The notes under the pieces: generated by a model | What the model was told of the DNA's origin: nothing | What the model saw: only the letters and a program-made list of their open reading frames with translations | The model's database searches: none | Virus record (IMG/VR): IMGVR_UViG_3300021085_000112 | Location: 1 to 34,070 of that record | Strand: one strand, 5' to 3' | Origin: a virus | DNA: 34,070 bases | Made by a program: the position numbers and the translations under genes | Shown here: positions 21,802 through 30,213 of the stretch, in pieces | How the letters are laid out: every line of letters begins with the position of its first letter | How positions within the stretch are numbered: position 1 is the first letter of the stretch

Positions 21802-23810
21802 TTGATATAAAAGTTGACGTTGCACAAGCTGAAAAAAACGTTGAGGAATTAAATAAGTCTTTTGAGTTACAAGAAAAATTAGTCAATGATCTTGAAAAGG
21901 AAATTTTTGAATATGAAAAGATTTTAAATAAAACAAGCAAGACCAATTTAGCTGGTAGAAAAAAAGTTAATGACGCAATAAAAGAGTCTAAATTTAGATT
22001 AAAAGAAGAAAAGCAAGGACTCAAAGACGTAACTAAAGACAGAAAAAAAGCTAATGAAGAATTAAAAGAGGCTACTAAAAACCAAAAAGACTATTCTGGC
22101 GTTGTTGGAAAACTTGACAGTCTAACTGGAGGTGCTATTTCTGGAATTAAAAATATGGCTAAAGCAGTTGGTGGAGCGACTAAAGGCTTTAATCTTTTAA
22201 AGGTTGCTATTATAGGAACTGGAATTGGTGCTTTGGTAATTGGAATAATGGCAGTTGTAAAGGCTTTTAAATCGAGTGAGGCTGGACAAAATAAGTTTAG
22301 AAAACTTATGGGTTTAATTGGCGTTGTCGTTGGAAACTTAACTGATATTCTTGCTAATTTAGGAGAGGGAATAATTGAAGTTTTTACAAACCCAGTAGAA
22401 AGTATAAAAAAATTAAAAGATGCCATAGTTGAAAACATTACCAATAGAATAACCAGTTTAATTGATACGTTTGGTTTTCTAGGAAGTGCAATAAAAAAAG
22501 TATTTCAAAGAGATTTTTCTGGTGCAATGGAAGATGCCAAGAAAGCTGGTAGCTCTTATATTGACACTATGACTGGCGTAAAAGACACAATAGATAAAAG
22601 CAAAGACGCATTAACTGGTTTTATAGATGAGCAAAAAAAGGAATTAAAAATAGCTGGGCAAATTGCAGACCAAAGAGCAAAGGCAGATAAAATTGAAAGA
22701 CAGTTATTAATTGACCGAGCAAATGCAGATAGAACAAGAGCCGAGTTATTAGAAAAAGCAGTTGACAAAGAGAAGTTTTCAGCAAGTGAAAGAATAGCGT
22801 TTTTAGAGGAGGCTGGAAGATTAGAGGCTGAAATTACTGACAAAGAAATTGCAGTTGCTAAAATAAGATTACAAACTAAACAACAAGAAAACGCTTTAAG
22901 TAAATCTACAAAAGAGGACTTGCAAGAGGAGGCTCAACTAAAAGCGAATTTAATAAATTTAGAAACCTCAAAATTAAATAAACAAAAAAGAGTAACCACA
23001 CAATTAACAACTGCGAGGAGAGAAGAACAAGCTGAAAAAGACGCAGAGGCTAAAAAAGAAGAAGACCGAATACAAAAAATATCTGATTTTAGAAATAATG
23101 TTTTAAAAAAGGACGAGGAATTATATGCCACAACCGAAGAAGAAAAATTAGCATTACAAAGAGAAAGAGCAGAGCAAGATCTTGAAAATTTAATTGGCAC
23201 AGAAACAGAAAAAAGAGAGGCAAAACTTGCTTTAGATGAGTATTATGATGAGTTAGAATTACAGTTACAAAATAAGATTGCTGGAGAAAAAACGGAACAA
23301 GACAAAAAGGACAAAGAGCAAGAAAAACAAGACGCTCAATCCGTTCAAGACGCAAAAATTGGAATTGCAAACGCTGGTTTAAATGTTTTAGGTGCTATCG
23401 CAGAGGAGGGAAGTGCATTATCTAAAGGCGTTGCAGTAGCACAAGCGACAATGAATACTTATCAAGGTATAACGGCAGCTTTAAGTGCAACCTCAACTGT
23501 TCCAGACCCTTTAGGACAAGCGTTAAAAGTAGCAAATGCAGTATCTGTTGGCGTTATGGGATTAATGAATGTTAAAAAGATATTAGCAACAAAGCCAGTA
23601 GAAAAAACTGCTCCAAATATTAGTTTGGGAGCTGGAGGAGGAGCACCAGCACCACCAAGTTTTAATTTAGTTGAGGGAAGTGCTGACAATCAAATTGCAA
23701 ATAGTTTAAATGACCAAAACCAACAACCAGTTAAAGCATTTGTTGTGACAAGTGACGTAACCTCTGGCCAAGAAATGGATAGAAATATTATAGAGAATAG
23801 TAGTTTATAA
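21783..23810 (+). CDS. Tape measure protein
   Basis: 675 residues. Long charged coiled coil at 10-100, a hydrophobic membrane-compatible segment (IIGTGIGALVIGIMAVV) near 137-155, a second E/K-rich coiled coil through the middle, and an alanine/glycine-rich C-terminal part (GIANAGLNVLGAIAEEG) followed by a disordered tail. This is the tape-measure layout and sets tail length; at about 1.5 angstroms per residue it predicts a tail near 100 nm. The hydrophobic segment may form a channel in the cell membrane. Followed by a terminator. Confidence 0.88.
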   Translation: MAIEKVIDIKVDVAQAEKNVEELNKSFELQEKLVNDLEKEIFEYEKILNKTSKTNLAGRKKVNDAIKESKFRLKEEKQGLKDVTKDRKKANEELKEATKNQKDYSGVVGKLDSLTGGAISGIKNMAKAVGGATKGFNLLKVAIIGTGIGALVIGIMAVVKAFKSSEAGQNKFRKLMGLIGVVVGNLTDILANLGEGIIEVFTNPVESIKKLKDAIVENITNRITSLIDTFGFLGSAIKKVFQRDFSGAMEDAKKAGSSYIDTMTGVKDTIDKSKDALTGFIDEQKKELKIAGQIADQRAKADKIERQLLIDRANADRTRAELLEKAVDKEKFSASERIAFLEEAGRLEAEITDKEIAVAKIRLQTKQQENALSKSTKEDLQEEAQLKANLINLETSKLNKQKRVTTQLTTARREEQAEKDAEAKKEEDRIQKISDFRNNVLKKDEELYATTEEEKLALQRERAEQDLENLIGTETEKREAKLALDEYYDELELQLQNKIAGEKTEQDKKDKEQEKQDAQSVQDAKIGIANAGLNVLGAIAEEGSALSKGVAVAQATMNTYQGITAALSATSTVPDPLGQALKVANAVSVGVMGLMNVKKILATKPVEKTAPNISLGAGGGAPAPPSFNLVEGSADNQIANSLNDQNQQPVKAFVVTSDVTSGQEMDRNIIENSSL

Positions 23811-23859
23811 CTTTTTTATTATATTAGCAAAGTAATTTTTTGAATAGATTTTAGTTTTT

Positions 23860-23895
23860 AAACCTCAAGCGTTGGGAAGTGTTTGGGGTTTTTTT
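23860..23895 (+). terminator. Intrinsic terminator after the tape measure
   Basis: AAACCTCAAGC (23860-23870) pairs with GTTTGGGGTTT (23881-23891), eleven pairs including G-U, around a ten-base loop, followed by more T's to 23895. It separates tail-tip genes from the capsid cassette. Confidence 0.8.
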
Positions 23896-23906
23896 ATTGC
23901 AAAAGT

Positions 23907-23942
23907 GTAACAATAACCTTTTTTATTTATTATTATGTTATG
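23907..23942 (+). promoter_or_regulatory. 36-base late element, copy C
   Basis: Ends at the protease start codon. The last 16 bases are identical to 26686-26701, and the first ten (GTAACAATAA) match at eight positions. It lies directly after a terminator, so it probably restarts transcription. Confidence 0.6.
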
Positions 23943-25106
23943 AAAACATATAGTGCAAATTTCAAAAAAAATTCAAAAGGCGTTTTCGCAATTTCATTAG
24001 TAGACGACCCAGCAACACAAGAACACTTTATTGCAATGTCCAAGCCACAAGAGATTAGACTGGCAGATGTAGATAAGGAGCAACGTATTGTTATGGGCTT
24101 AGTATTACAACCAGACCAATTAATTTACCGAAATCAAGGAGGTCAAGAGTTTAATATTTACTTTAGTGCTGAAACAATAAAAGAATTATCACAAAACTTT
24201 TTACAAAGTGGTTTCCAATTAAATAGCAAATTAGAACATAACGAGTCAATCGAGGGCGTAAGTTTTGTTGAAAGCTGGTTAGTAGAAAATCCTAAAGTAG
24301 ACAAATCTTATAACTTTGGTTTTGAATATCCAAAAGGATCTTGGATTGCTACAATGAAAGTGGACAATGACGAAATTTGGAACAACTACGTTAAGACTGG
24401 AAAAGTAAACGGCTTTTCAGTAGATGCAATGGTAGATTTGCAAGAAATTGAAATGTCAAATAATAATTTAAAGACAGAAGAAATGTCAAACGAAAAAAAA
24501 TCATTATTGAGCCAAATGGAAGTTTGGTTTACAGAAAACATTTTGACTAAAAAAACTGAAAAGGTTGAAATGGGAGAAGTTAGAAGTGGAGAAATTGTTA
24601 TCACTTATGACGGAGAAGAATTAGAAGTTGGTATGCCAGTATTCGTAATGAGCGATGAAGAGCGTATTAGCTTACCAGACGGAGACTATCCAACAGAAAT
24701 GGGGTTAGTAATAGTAAATGACGGAGTAGTATCGGAAATCAGAGCAGAGGGAGACGAAGAAGTTGACAAGAAAGTTGGAGAAGACGAAGAACTTGGATAT
24801 GGTGGAGAAGACGATATGAAAAAGAAAAAGAAAAAGGAAATGTTAAATGACGATGTAGTAAATGCTATTAAATCAATTTTGGTTAAGTATTCAGAAGATA
24901 TGAACGCTAAACTTGAAGAAAAATTTAACAATTTCTCGACTGAATTGACTTCTCTAAAAGAAGAAAATGCGAAACTAAAAAGTGAAGTTACTGAATTGAG
25001 CAATCAACCAGCATCAAAACCGATAGTTTCAAAACCAGCTACTAAAAAAGTGGCATTAACTAGAAAAGGGCGTTTAAGACAAGCAATTGACAACGCAAAA
25101 AATTAA
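23940..25106 (+). CDS. Prohead protease fused to scaffold-like region
   Basis: 388 residues from ATG 23940; a longer frame from 23883 begins in the terminator. The N-terminal 170 residues resemble the XkdF/S78-type protease: VMGLVLQPDQLIYR, FSAETIKELSQNF, H100 (KLEHN), FVESW, and S160 in NGFSVDAMVD as likely catalytic histidine and serine. The middle is acidic, then MKKKKKKEML and a coiled coil (residues about 320-360) typical of scaffolds. It should assemble with the major capsid and be removed by proteolysis. Immediately upstream of the capsid gene. Confidence 0.8.
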   Translation: MKTYSANFKKNSKGVFAISLVDDPATQEHFIAMSKPQEIRLADVDKEQRIVMGLVLQPDQLIYRNQGGQEFNIYFSAETIKELSQNFLQSGFQLNSKLEHNESIEGVSFVESWLVENPKVDKSYNFGFEYPKGSWIATMKVDNDEIWNNYVKTGKVNGFSVDAMVDLQEIEMSNNNLKTEEMSNEKKSLLSQMEVWFTENILTKKTEKVEMGEVRSGEIVITYDGEELEVGMPVFVMSDEERISLPDGDYPTEMGLVIVNDGVVSEIRAEGDEEVDKKVGEDEELGYGGEDDMKKKKKKEMLNDDVVNAIKSILVKYSEDMNAKLEEKFNNFSTELTSLKEENAKLKSEVTELSNQPASKPIVSKPATKKVALTRKGRLRQAIDNAKN

Positions 25107-25127
25107 TTAATAAAAAGAACATTTAAA

Positions 25128-26072
25128 ATGGAAAATGTAAATTTAGCAACCACTGTAACTGTAGCGTCAAATTACGCTGGAAAAGTTGCTGGTGGAATTA
25201 TCGGTTGTGCTTTTAAAGAGGCTGACACACTACGTTTAGGATTATTAACAGTAGCTGAAAACGTAAATTACAAATTGAACTTGAGAAAAATCGCTTATAC
25301 AAGTGGTTTAACTGATTACACTTGTGGCTTTACTCCAGCTGGAGCAGTGACTTTGTCAGAGAAAGTATTGGAGATCAAAAAAATAATGAACCCAATTCAA
25401 GTATGTAAAGAAGATTTCAGACAAACTTGGTCAGAAGACCAAATGGGAGCATCGGCATCAAATCCAAATGAGCCAACTGAAATTTTAGACGCTATTCAAA
25501 CAGAATTGTTAGAGAGTACGGCTGAACAAGTTGACAATGATATTTGGAATGGAAACGGAGCAACTGACGGAGAGTTTGGTGGACTTATCGCACAATTTAA
25601 CGCTGACGGAAACGTTATTAAAGCTGGAAACGGAATTGTTGCTGGTGGAGCACCAATAACAGAGGCAAATGTTGAGGCTGAACTTAAAAAAGTTTTAGAG
25701 GCAGTACCAGTTGCAATCAGAAGAAAAGATTTGACGGTTGCAGTATCTCCAGACGTATTCCAATCATACTGGTTTTATTTAGTATCTAAAGGAATTGCAA
25801 ATGACGGAAACGCAGAGCCAAAGCAAGTACGTTTCGGACGTTATACTTTAACAGAAGTAAACGGATTAGCTGACAATACAATAGTTGTATTTGAAAAAGC
25901 TAATGTTGTTTTTGCTACTGGATTACAATCAGATTTTAACGAACTTTCTTTAGTTGATGAAGATAGCATCGGACTATTAACTGGACAGATAAGAGGGAAA
26001 ATGGTTTACGGAGCAGCAGTAGGATATTATTGTTCTCAAGATATCGTTTGGTATTTAAGTACGTCAAATTAA
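25128..26072 (+). CDS. Major capsid protein (HK97-fold)
   Basis: 314 residues. Follows the protease/scaffold gene. Beta-rich with LRLGLLTVAENVNYKLNLRK near the N-terminus, a long central helix (LDAIQTELLESTAEQVDNDI) equivalent to the spine helix, then A-domain-like strands (LTVAVSPDVFQSYWF, VVFEKANVVFATGL). Encoded alone between two short gaps, in a cassette flanked by terminators, as expected for the most abundant virion protein. Exact cleavage site is not visible. Confidence 0.85.
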   Translation: MENVNLATTVTVASNYAGKVAGGIIGCAFKEADTLRLGLLTVAENVNYKLNLRKIAYTSGLTDYTCGFTPAGAVTLSEKVLEIKKIMNPIQVCKEDFRQTWSEDQMGASASNPNEPTEILDAIQTELLESTAEQVDNDIWNGNGATDGEFGGLIAQFNADGNVIKAGNGIVAGGAPITEANVEAELKKVLEAVPVAIRRKDLTVAVSPDVFQSYWFYLVSKGIANDGNAEPKQVRFGRYTLTEVNGLADNTIVVFEKANVVFATGLQSDFNELSLVDEDSIGLLTGQIRGKMVYGAAVGYYCSQDIVWYLSTSN

Positions 26073-26097
26073 TTATTAACCATAAAAATAAAATACA

Positions 26098-26610
26098 ATG
26101 AGTTGTGATATTAGCCAAGGACGTTTACGTTCGTGTAAAGACGGATTGGGAGGTAACTCCGTATTATATTTATATAATGGTATTAAAGATGCTTTCACTA
26201 TTACAAGTGGAGAGGCAACTTCAATTAATGCTGGACTGACAGAGGTTTACAAATTTGAATTAGAGGGAGACTTAAATACTCTTGAACAATCTCAAGTTGG
26301 AGACCGAAATACTGGAACAGAAGTTAACACTCAAACATTAACAATTTCACTAAAGAAAATTGATGCGTCAACAAACGCACAGTTTAATTTATTAGTAGCT
26401 GGATACCCACAAGCAGTTGTGGTTGACAGAAACGGAAACTGGCATTGTTTAGCGTTAGATGACGGAATGGATTTTACAGTTGTTTCAACTACTGGAGGAG
26501 CAAAAACCGATATGAATGGATATACCTTAACTGGTGTAGCTACGACTAGAGATTTAGCACCATTAATGGATAGTGCAACACAAACTGCATTTGAGTTATT
26601 AGTAGCGTAA
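26098..26610 (+). CDS. Major tail tube protein
   Basis: 170 residues, strand-rich, with YLYNGIKDAFTITSG, LTISLKKID and VVVDRNGNWHCLAL, and a glycine/threonine TTGGAKTD loop. Third gene of the terminator-flanked capsid cassette, so probably made in large amounts. The gene at 29635-30210 is a divergent paralogue (same CxxG opening, RNGN/RVGN and TTGG blocks). I take this copy as the tube because of its cassette position and compact size. Confidence 0.7.
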   Translation: MSCDISQGRLRSCKDGLGGNSVLYLYNGIKDAFTITSGEATSINAGLTEVYKFELEGDLNTLEQSQVGDRNTGTEVNTQTLTISLKKIDASTNAQFNLLVAGYPQAVVVDRNGNWHCLALDDGMDFTVVSTTGGAKTDMNGYTLTGVATTRDLAPLMDSATQTAFELLVA

Positions 26611-26631
26611 TTATATAAATAATAATTGACC

Positions 26632-26666
26632 AAAACCCTATTCAGAAATGTTTAGGGTTTTTTTTA
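26632..26666 (+). terminator. Intrinsic terminator after the tail tube gene
   Basis: AAAACCCTA (26632-26640) pairs with TAGGGTTTT (26653-26661), nine pairs around a 12-base loop, followed by a T-run to 26665. It ends the capsid cassette. Confidence 0.82.
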
Positions 26667-26701
26667 TAACAAAAATCTCTTTTTTTTATTATTATGTTAT
26701 G
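26666..26701 (+). promoter_or_regulatory. 36-base late element, copy B
   Basis: Begins at the end of the terminator T-run and ends at the ATG of the next gene. Shares 31 of 36 positions with 23907-23942 and about 26 of 36 with 15629-15664, with no length change. Confidence 0.6.
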
Positions 26702-27001
26702 GTAATAAATCCAAACAATTTAACGCATACAATTAGAGTTGTTCCAAGATACTATCCAACAGATACAATTAATTTATTTTTGTATAACGAGGCTACTCAA
26801 GAAACGAGTAATCCTAATGCGACTTACTATAATGCAGATATATATACTGAAATCACTTTTGATTTTACATTTACGGAAAGCGATAAACATCAAATCAAAA
26901 TATTAGATAGTAACGATGAGATCGTTTATAGAGGTTTAAGTATTGCAACGAGTCAAGAGCCACAAGAGTATTTAATTACAAAAAATGCGTATTATTATTA
27001 A
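26699..27001 (+). CDS. Small structural-region protein, 100 aa
   Basis: ATG 26699 sits at the end of the conserved 36-base element; a longer frame from 26648 begins within the terminator and is rejected. Strand-rich (LTHTIRVVPRYYPTD, EITFDFTFTESDKHQIKILD), resembling a small immunoglobulin-like or beta-sandwich domain. Placed between tail tube and portal, so probably a minor virion or assembly protein. No family recognised. Confidence 0.6.
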   Translation: MVINPNNLTHTIRVVPRYYPTDTINLFLYNEATQETSNPNATYYNADIYTEITFDFTFTESDKHQIKILDSNDEIVYRGLSIATSQEPQEYLITKNAYYY

Positions 27002-27004
27002 GAT

Positions 27005-29068
27005 ATGGACATAAAATTAATAACATTATCAAATTACGTAAGACCAAAGGTTGTAGAAAACAAATCCAGAGGCTATGTGTTAAACGGACACCATAATAGC
27101 TTTTATCAGTATATCATTGATAGAAACAACGGAAGTCCAACAAATTCTTCAATAAACAAAACATATAATAGTTTAATCTACGGAGGTGGCTTAACTTATA
27201 AGAATGGAATTTACGGAGTTAATGATTGGGCAAAATTACAAACAGTATTAAGACCAGCAGACATTAGAAAAATGGTTGCAGATTTTCAAGTATTTGGAGA
27301 GTTTGCTTGTCAAGTTATCCAGACAAAAGGAGGAGATATTTCAAGCATAAAGCATATTCCAAAACAAATGGTTGTGCCGAGTATATGCAATGAAGATTAT
27401 GAGATTGATAGTTATTGGTATTCGAGAAACTGGAGAAAAATAAATCAAAATGCACCAGAGCAGTTTCCAGCTTTTGGTTATAACGCCAATGCTCCAATAA
27501 GTATTTATGTTGGAAGTCCTTATACTGTTGGAGATGTATATTTTGCAACACCAGATTATTTAGCTGGAATGCCTTATTGCGAATTTGAGGAGGAACTTGC
27601 AAACCTAAATATAAACTCAATTAAAAATGGTTTAAGTGCTGGATATATAATAAATGTACCAAACGGAAAATCACTTACGCCACAAGAAAAAGACGATTTT
27701 GAAAGACAAGTAAGAAATCGACTAACCAGAACACCAAACGCATCGCAGTTTATTTTATCTTTCAATGGTGCTGACGTTGAAATAACGGTTACTCCATTAC
27801 CTCAAAATTCTGCTATACATAAACAATGGGATTGGTTAAGTGGAGAGGCTAAAAATCAGATTATGACGGCTCACAGAGTCATTTCTCCTAGTATTATTGG
27901 TTTAAGTACCTCAAGTGGCTTTAGTAGTGTTGCAGAAGAAATGGATATGGCAGAGCGTCAAATGGTAAAGCGAGTAATTCAGCCTAAAAAAGATTTTATG
28001 ACTGAAAGTTTTGAGCATATAATTTCACAATTCGGAATGAATTTAGATCTTATGTTTAAACCATTAACCGAAGATGAGTTAAAAGAAAGTAGCGAGGAGA
28101 ACAATACTGATATTGGTCTAAAAAAAAAAGATAGCATTGACGAGTTTATAGAAATGGGAGAAGAAAGTCTTGACGGATATGTTCCTATTGATGTAAGACG
28201 ATGCGATGAGGTCACTTTAACAGAGGCAGTACTTGACGATTACCTTTTGGAAATGACAAAATCTCCAAAGGCAACGCCAGAAAAAAAGAGTAAACAAGAC
28301 ACAAGTTTATTTGCAGTAAGATACCGATACGCTGGATCACCAAGTCAAAGTAATCAAAGAGAGTTTTGTACAAAGGTTTTAAGTGCAAGAAGATTTTACA
28401 GAATAGAAGATTTGGATAAGCAGTCAACTGCAAATTCAAAGTTTGCTCCAAGTGGAGATACTTCATATAATATTTTTCTTTATAAAGGTGGTGTTAACTG
28501 TAAACATTGGTTTGAGCGAGTTATTTTCTTAAAAGAAAACAATAAAAGAATAACAGTTACAAAGGCAGTTAAAATGATATTGGAATTAGAGCCAAGCGAA
28601 AGAGCAGACGCAAAATGGCAAACTAATCCAAAGCAAGTAGCACAAATTGCAGAGCAACAAAATAATTACTGGAGTCTAACGCCAAATTATCGAGATAGTG
28701 GAGTAACACCTCAAAGATTGGCTAAAGATGTTGAGGTTGAATTTGAAAGCTACAATGACTATCCAGAAAGTGCAAAGAATAACGCTCAAAAAGTTTTAGA
28801 CTGGAGAGAAAAATACGGAACAGAAGTAAAAGGAATGACAAGAGTTGGCTGGGTACGTGCAAACCAATTAGCAAAGGGCAGAAATATTAGCCGTTCAACA
28901 ATTGCGAGAATGTCAGCATTTCAAAGACACAAAAAAAACTCGGAAGTTTCTGCTGAAAATAAATCGACACCTTGGAAAGACAAAGGTTATGTTGCTTGGT
29001 TAGGTTGGGGAGGTACTTCTGGCATCAACTGGGCGTCAAAGAAATTAAAACAAATAGATAAAAAATAG
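27005..29068 (+). CDS. Portal protein with C-terminal extensions
   Basis: 687 residues. Residues 1-360 read as a portal core: WAKLQTVLRPADIRKM, FEEELANLNINSIKNGLS, and a long helix ending AERQMVKRVIQPKKDFM, characteristic of Bacteroidota siphophage portals. Residues 437-510 (FAVRYRYAGSPSQSNQREFC and LYKGGVNCKHWFERVI) form a cysteine/histidine/tryptophan-rich minor-head-like domain. Residues 580-687 form another (MTRVGWVRANQLAKG, ISRSTIARMSAFQRHK, LGWGGTSGINWA). The portal is the head vertex through which DNA is packaged. The extensions could be MuF-type domains fused to the portal. Confidence 0.75.
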   Translation: MDIKLITLSNYVRPKVVENKSRGYVLNGHHNSFYQYIIDRNNGSPTNSSINKTYNSLIYGGGLTYKNGIYGVNDWAKLQTVLRPADIRKMVADFQVFGEFACQVIQTKGGDISSIKHIPKQMVVPSICNEDYEIDSYWYSRNWRKINQNAPEQFPAFGYNANAPISIYVGSPYTVGDVYFATPDYLAGMPYCEFEEELANLNINSIKNGLSAGYIINVPNGKSLTPQEKDDFERQVRNRLTRTPNASQFILSFNGADVEITVTPLPQNSAIHKQWDWLSGEAKNQIMTAHRVISPSIIGLSTSSGFSSVAEEMDMAERQMVKRVIQPKKDFMTESFEHIISQFGMNLDLMFKPLTEDELKESSEENNTDIGLKKKDSIDEFIEMGEESLDGYVPIDVRRCDEVTLTEAVLDDYLLEMTKSPKATPEKKSKQDTSLFAVRYRYAGSPSQSNQREFCTKVLSARRFYRIEDLDKQSTANSKFAPSGDTSYNIFLYKGGVNCKHWFERVIFLKENNKRITVTKAVKMILELEPSERADAKWQTNPKQVAQIAEQQNNYWSLTPNYRDSGVTPQRLAKDVEVEFESYNDYPESAKNNAQKVLDWREKYGTEVKGMTRVGWVRANQLAKGRNISRSTIARMSAFQRHKKNSEVSAENKSTPWKDKGYVAWLGWGGTSGINWASKKLKQIDKK

Positions 29069-29072
29069 ACAA

Positions 29073-29642
29073 ATGGCAGAGTTTTTATTTGTAACACCAC
29101 AAGAAATCGCAAAGACCACCATATTAGGAGGTAATGTTGACATTGATAAATATGTTTTCTGTATTGCAAACACTCAAATAACGATAATAGAGGCTCTTTT
29201 AGGCACAGAACTATATAATTATATACTAACTAATGCCGAGAACAATACACTCGCTGGAAAGTACCTTACATTGTATAATAACTATGTAAAACCAATTACT
29301 AAAAACCAAGCTTTAGCGTCTTATATAGAAATTTCTCCTTTTACGATAGCTAATGGAGGTGCTTTTAAATATACTCCAGAAAATACACAGTTAATGGACA
29401 AAGAGGATATTGTTATGTTGAGTCAAAAATATTCTGGATTGGCTGATATGTATATTATAAGATTTGAAAAGTGGATATGCAAAAACCCATTACCAGAATA
29501 TAAAGTTTGTCAAGAAGAAGTTGACGCAGAAAAAAAGATGCGAACTATTGGAGGCTGGTATTTTGGTAATTCAAATAATTATAACACAAAATTGAATAAT
29601 AATAATTTATTAGACGATTGTAATTTAGGTTGCGATGAGTAA
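29073..29642 (+). CDS. Head-tail connector protein
   Basis: 189 residues. The opening FLFVTPQEIAKTT then GNVDIDKY, and QITIIEALLGTELYNYIL, NYVKPITKNQALASYIEI, follow the pattern of a helical Bacteroidota phage adaptor family placed after the portal. Such proteins ring the portal and dock the tail. The asparagine-rich C-terminus (NNYNTKLNNNNLLDDCN) is probably flexible. Its stop overlaps the next ATG by 8 bases. Confidence 0.68.
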   Translation: MAEFLFVTPQEIAKTTILGGNVDIDKYVFCIANTQITIIEALLGTELYNYILTNAENNTLAGKYLTLYNNYVKPITKNQALASYIEISPFTIANGGAFKYTPENTQLMDKEDIVMLSQKYSGLADMYIIRFEKWICKNPLPEYKVCQEEVDAEKKMRTIGGWYFGNSNNYNTKLNNNNLLDDCNLGCDE

Positions 29643-30210
29643 TTGTAATATTTCAAATATAGAAGATAGGATTTGTAAAAATTTACAAGGAGGTATTGAT
29701 GCGATTTATTTATTTCCTTTTGTAAAGTATTCACGTTCTCAAATTAAAACTTTAGGGCAAAAATTAGTCGAGTTTCCAACAACACAGATTTACACTTATT
29801 TTAGTCAAGTTGCAGATTTTAGCGAAAATACAAGCGTTGAAAGAGGTAATGTGACTTGGACACAGACTTTAAATTTAGAGTTGCTTAAAACGTACGAGGG
29901 TAGCGAAGTATGGAAACTGGTTAACAAAGATTACAGAGCAATTTTTATTGATAGGGTTGGCAATATTAGAATACTTGGTTTATATAATGGTTGCGAGGCT
30001 ACTGTTACCGATACAACTGGAGGCGATAAATCAAGTGCAAATAGTTATCAAATTACAATTACTGCAAAAGAAGATAATCAAGCGTATTATATGGATAGTT
30101 TACTACCAGAATTTATAATTGATACAGAAAAGAATTACATATTTAACGATATTGACAAAAATTACATATTTAACGGAGGAGTTTCAACAAACTACATATT
30201 TAACGATTAA
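29635..30210 (+). CDS. Second tail-tube-like protein with C-terminal NYIFND repeats
   Basis: 191 residues. Paralogous to 26098-26610: CNISNIEDRICKNLQGG, IFIDRVGNIRILGL and TDTTGGDKSSANSYQITITA align with the tube protein. The C-terminus adds three repeats: KNYIFND, KNYIFNG and TNYIFND. Perhaps a minor tube or tail terminator subunit at one end of the tail. The repeats look like short beta turns, possibly for fibre or neck attachment. Overlaps the connector gene by 8 bases. Confidence 0.62.
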   Translation: MSNCNISNIEDRICKNLQGGIDAIYLFPFVKYSRSQIKTLGQKLVEFPTTQIYTYFSQVADFSENTSVERGNVTWTQTLNLELLKTYEGSEVWKLVNKDYRAIFIDRVGNIRILGLYNGCEATVTDTTGGDKSSANSYQITITAKEDNQAYYMDSLLPEFIIDTEKNYIFNDIDKNYIFNGGVSTNYIFND

Positions 30211-30213
30211 AAA

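Noticed and set aside
22091-22444. Long minus-strand frames opposite the tape measure, capsid and protease genes
   Set aside because: They are mirror images of strong plus-strand genes, lack promoters, and translate to hydrophobic or serine/phenylalanine-rich strings typical of antisense of AT-rich coding DNA.
23883-23939. Upstream start for the prohead protease
   Set aside because: It begins in the terminator 3' arm; the extra residues are a hydrophobic, T-run-encoded string, and ATG 23940 ends the conserved 36-base element.
26648-26698. Upstream start for the 100-residue gene before the portal
   Set aside because: Same reason: it starts inside a terminator and reads a poly-T stretch.
28117-28131. 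A10 run in the portal gene as a frameshift site
   Set aside because: The zero frame continues as good protein and neither alternative frame is open for long or protein-like.
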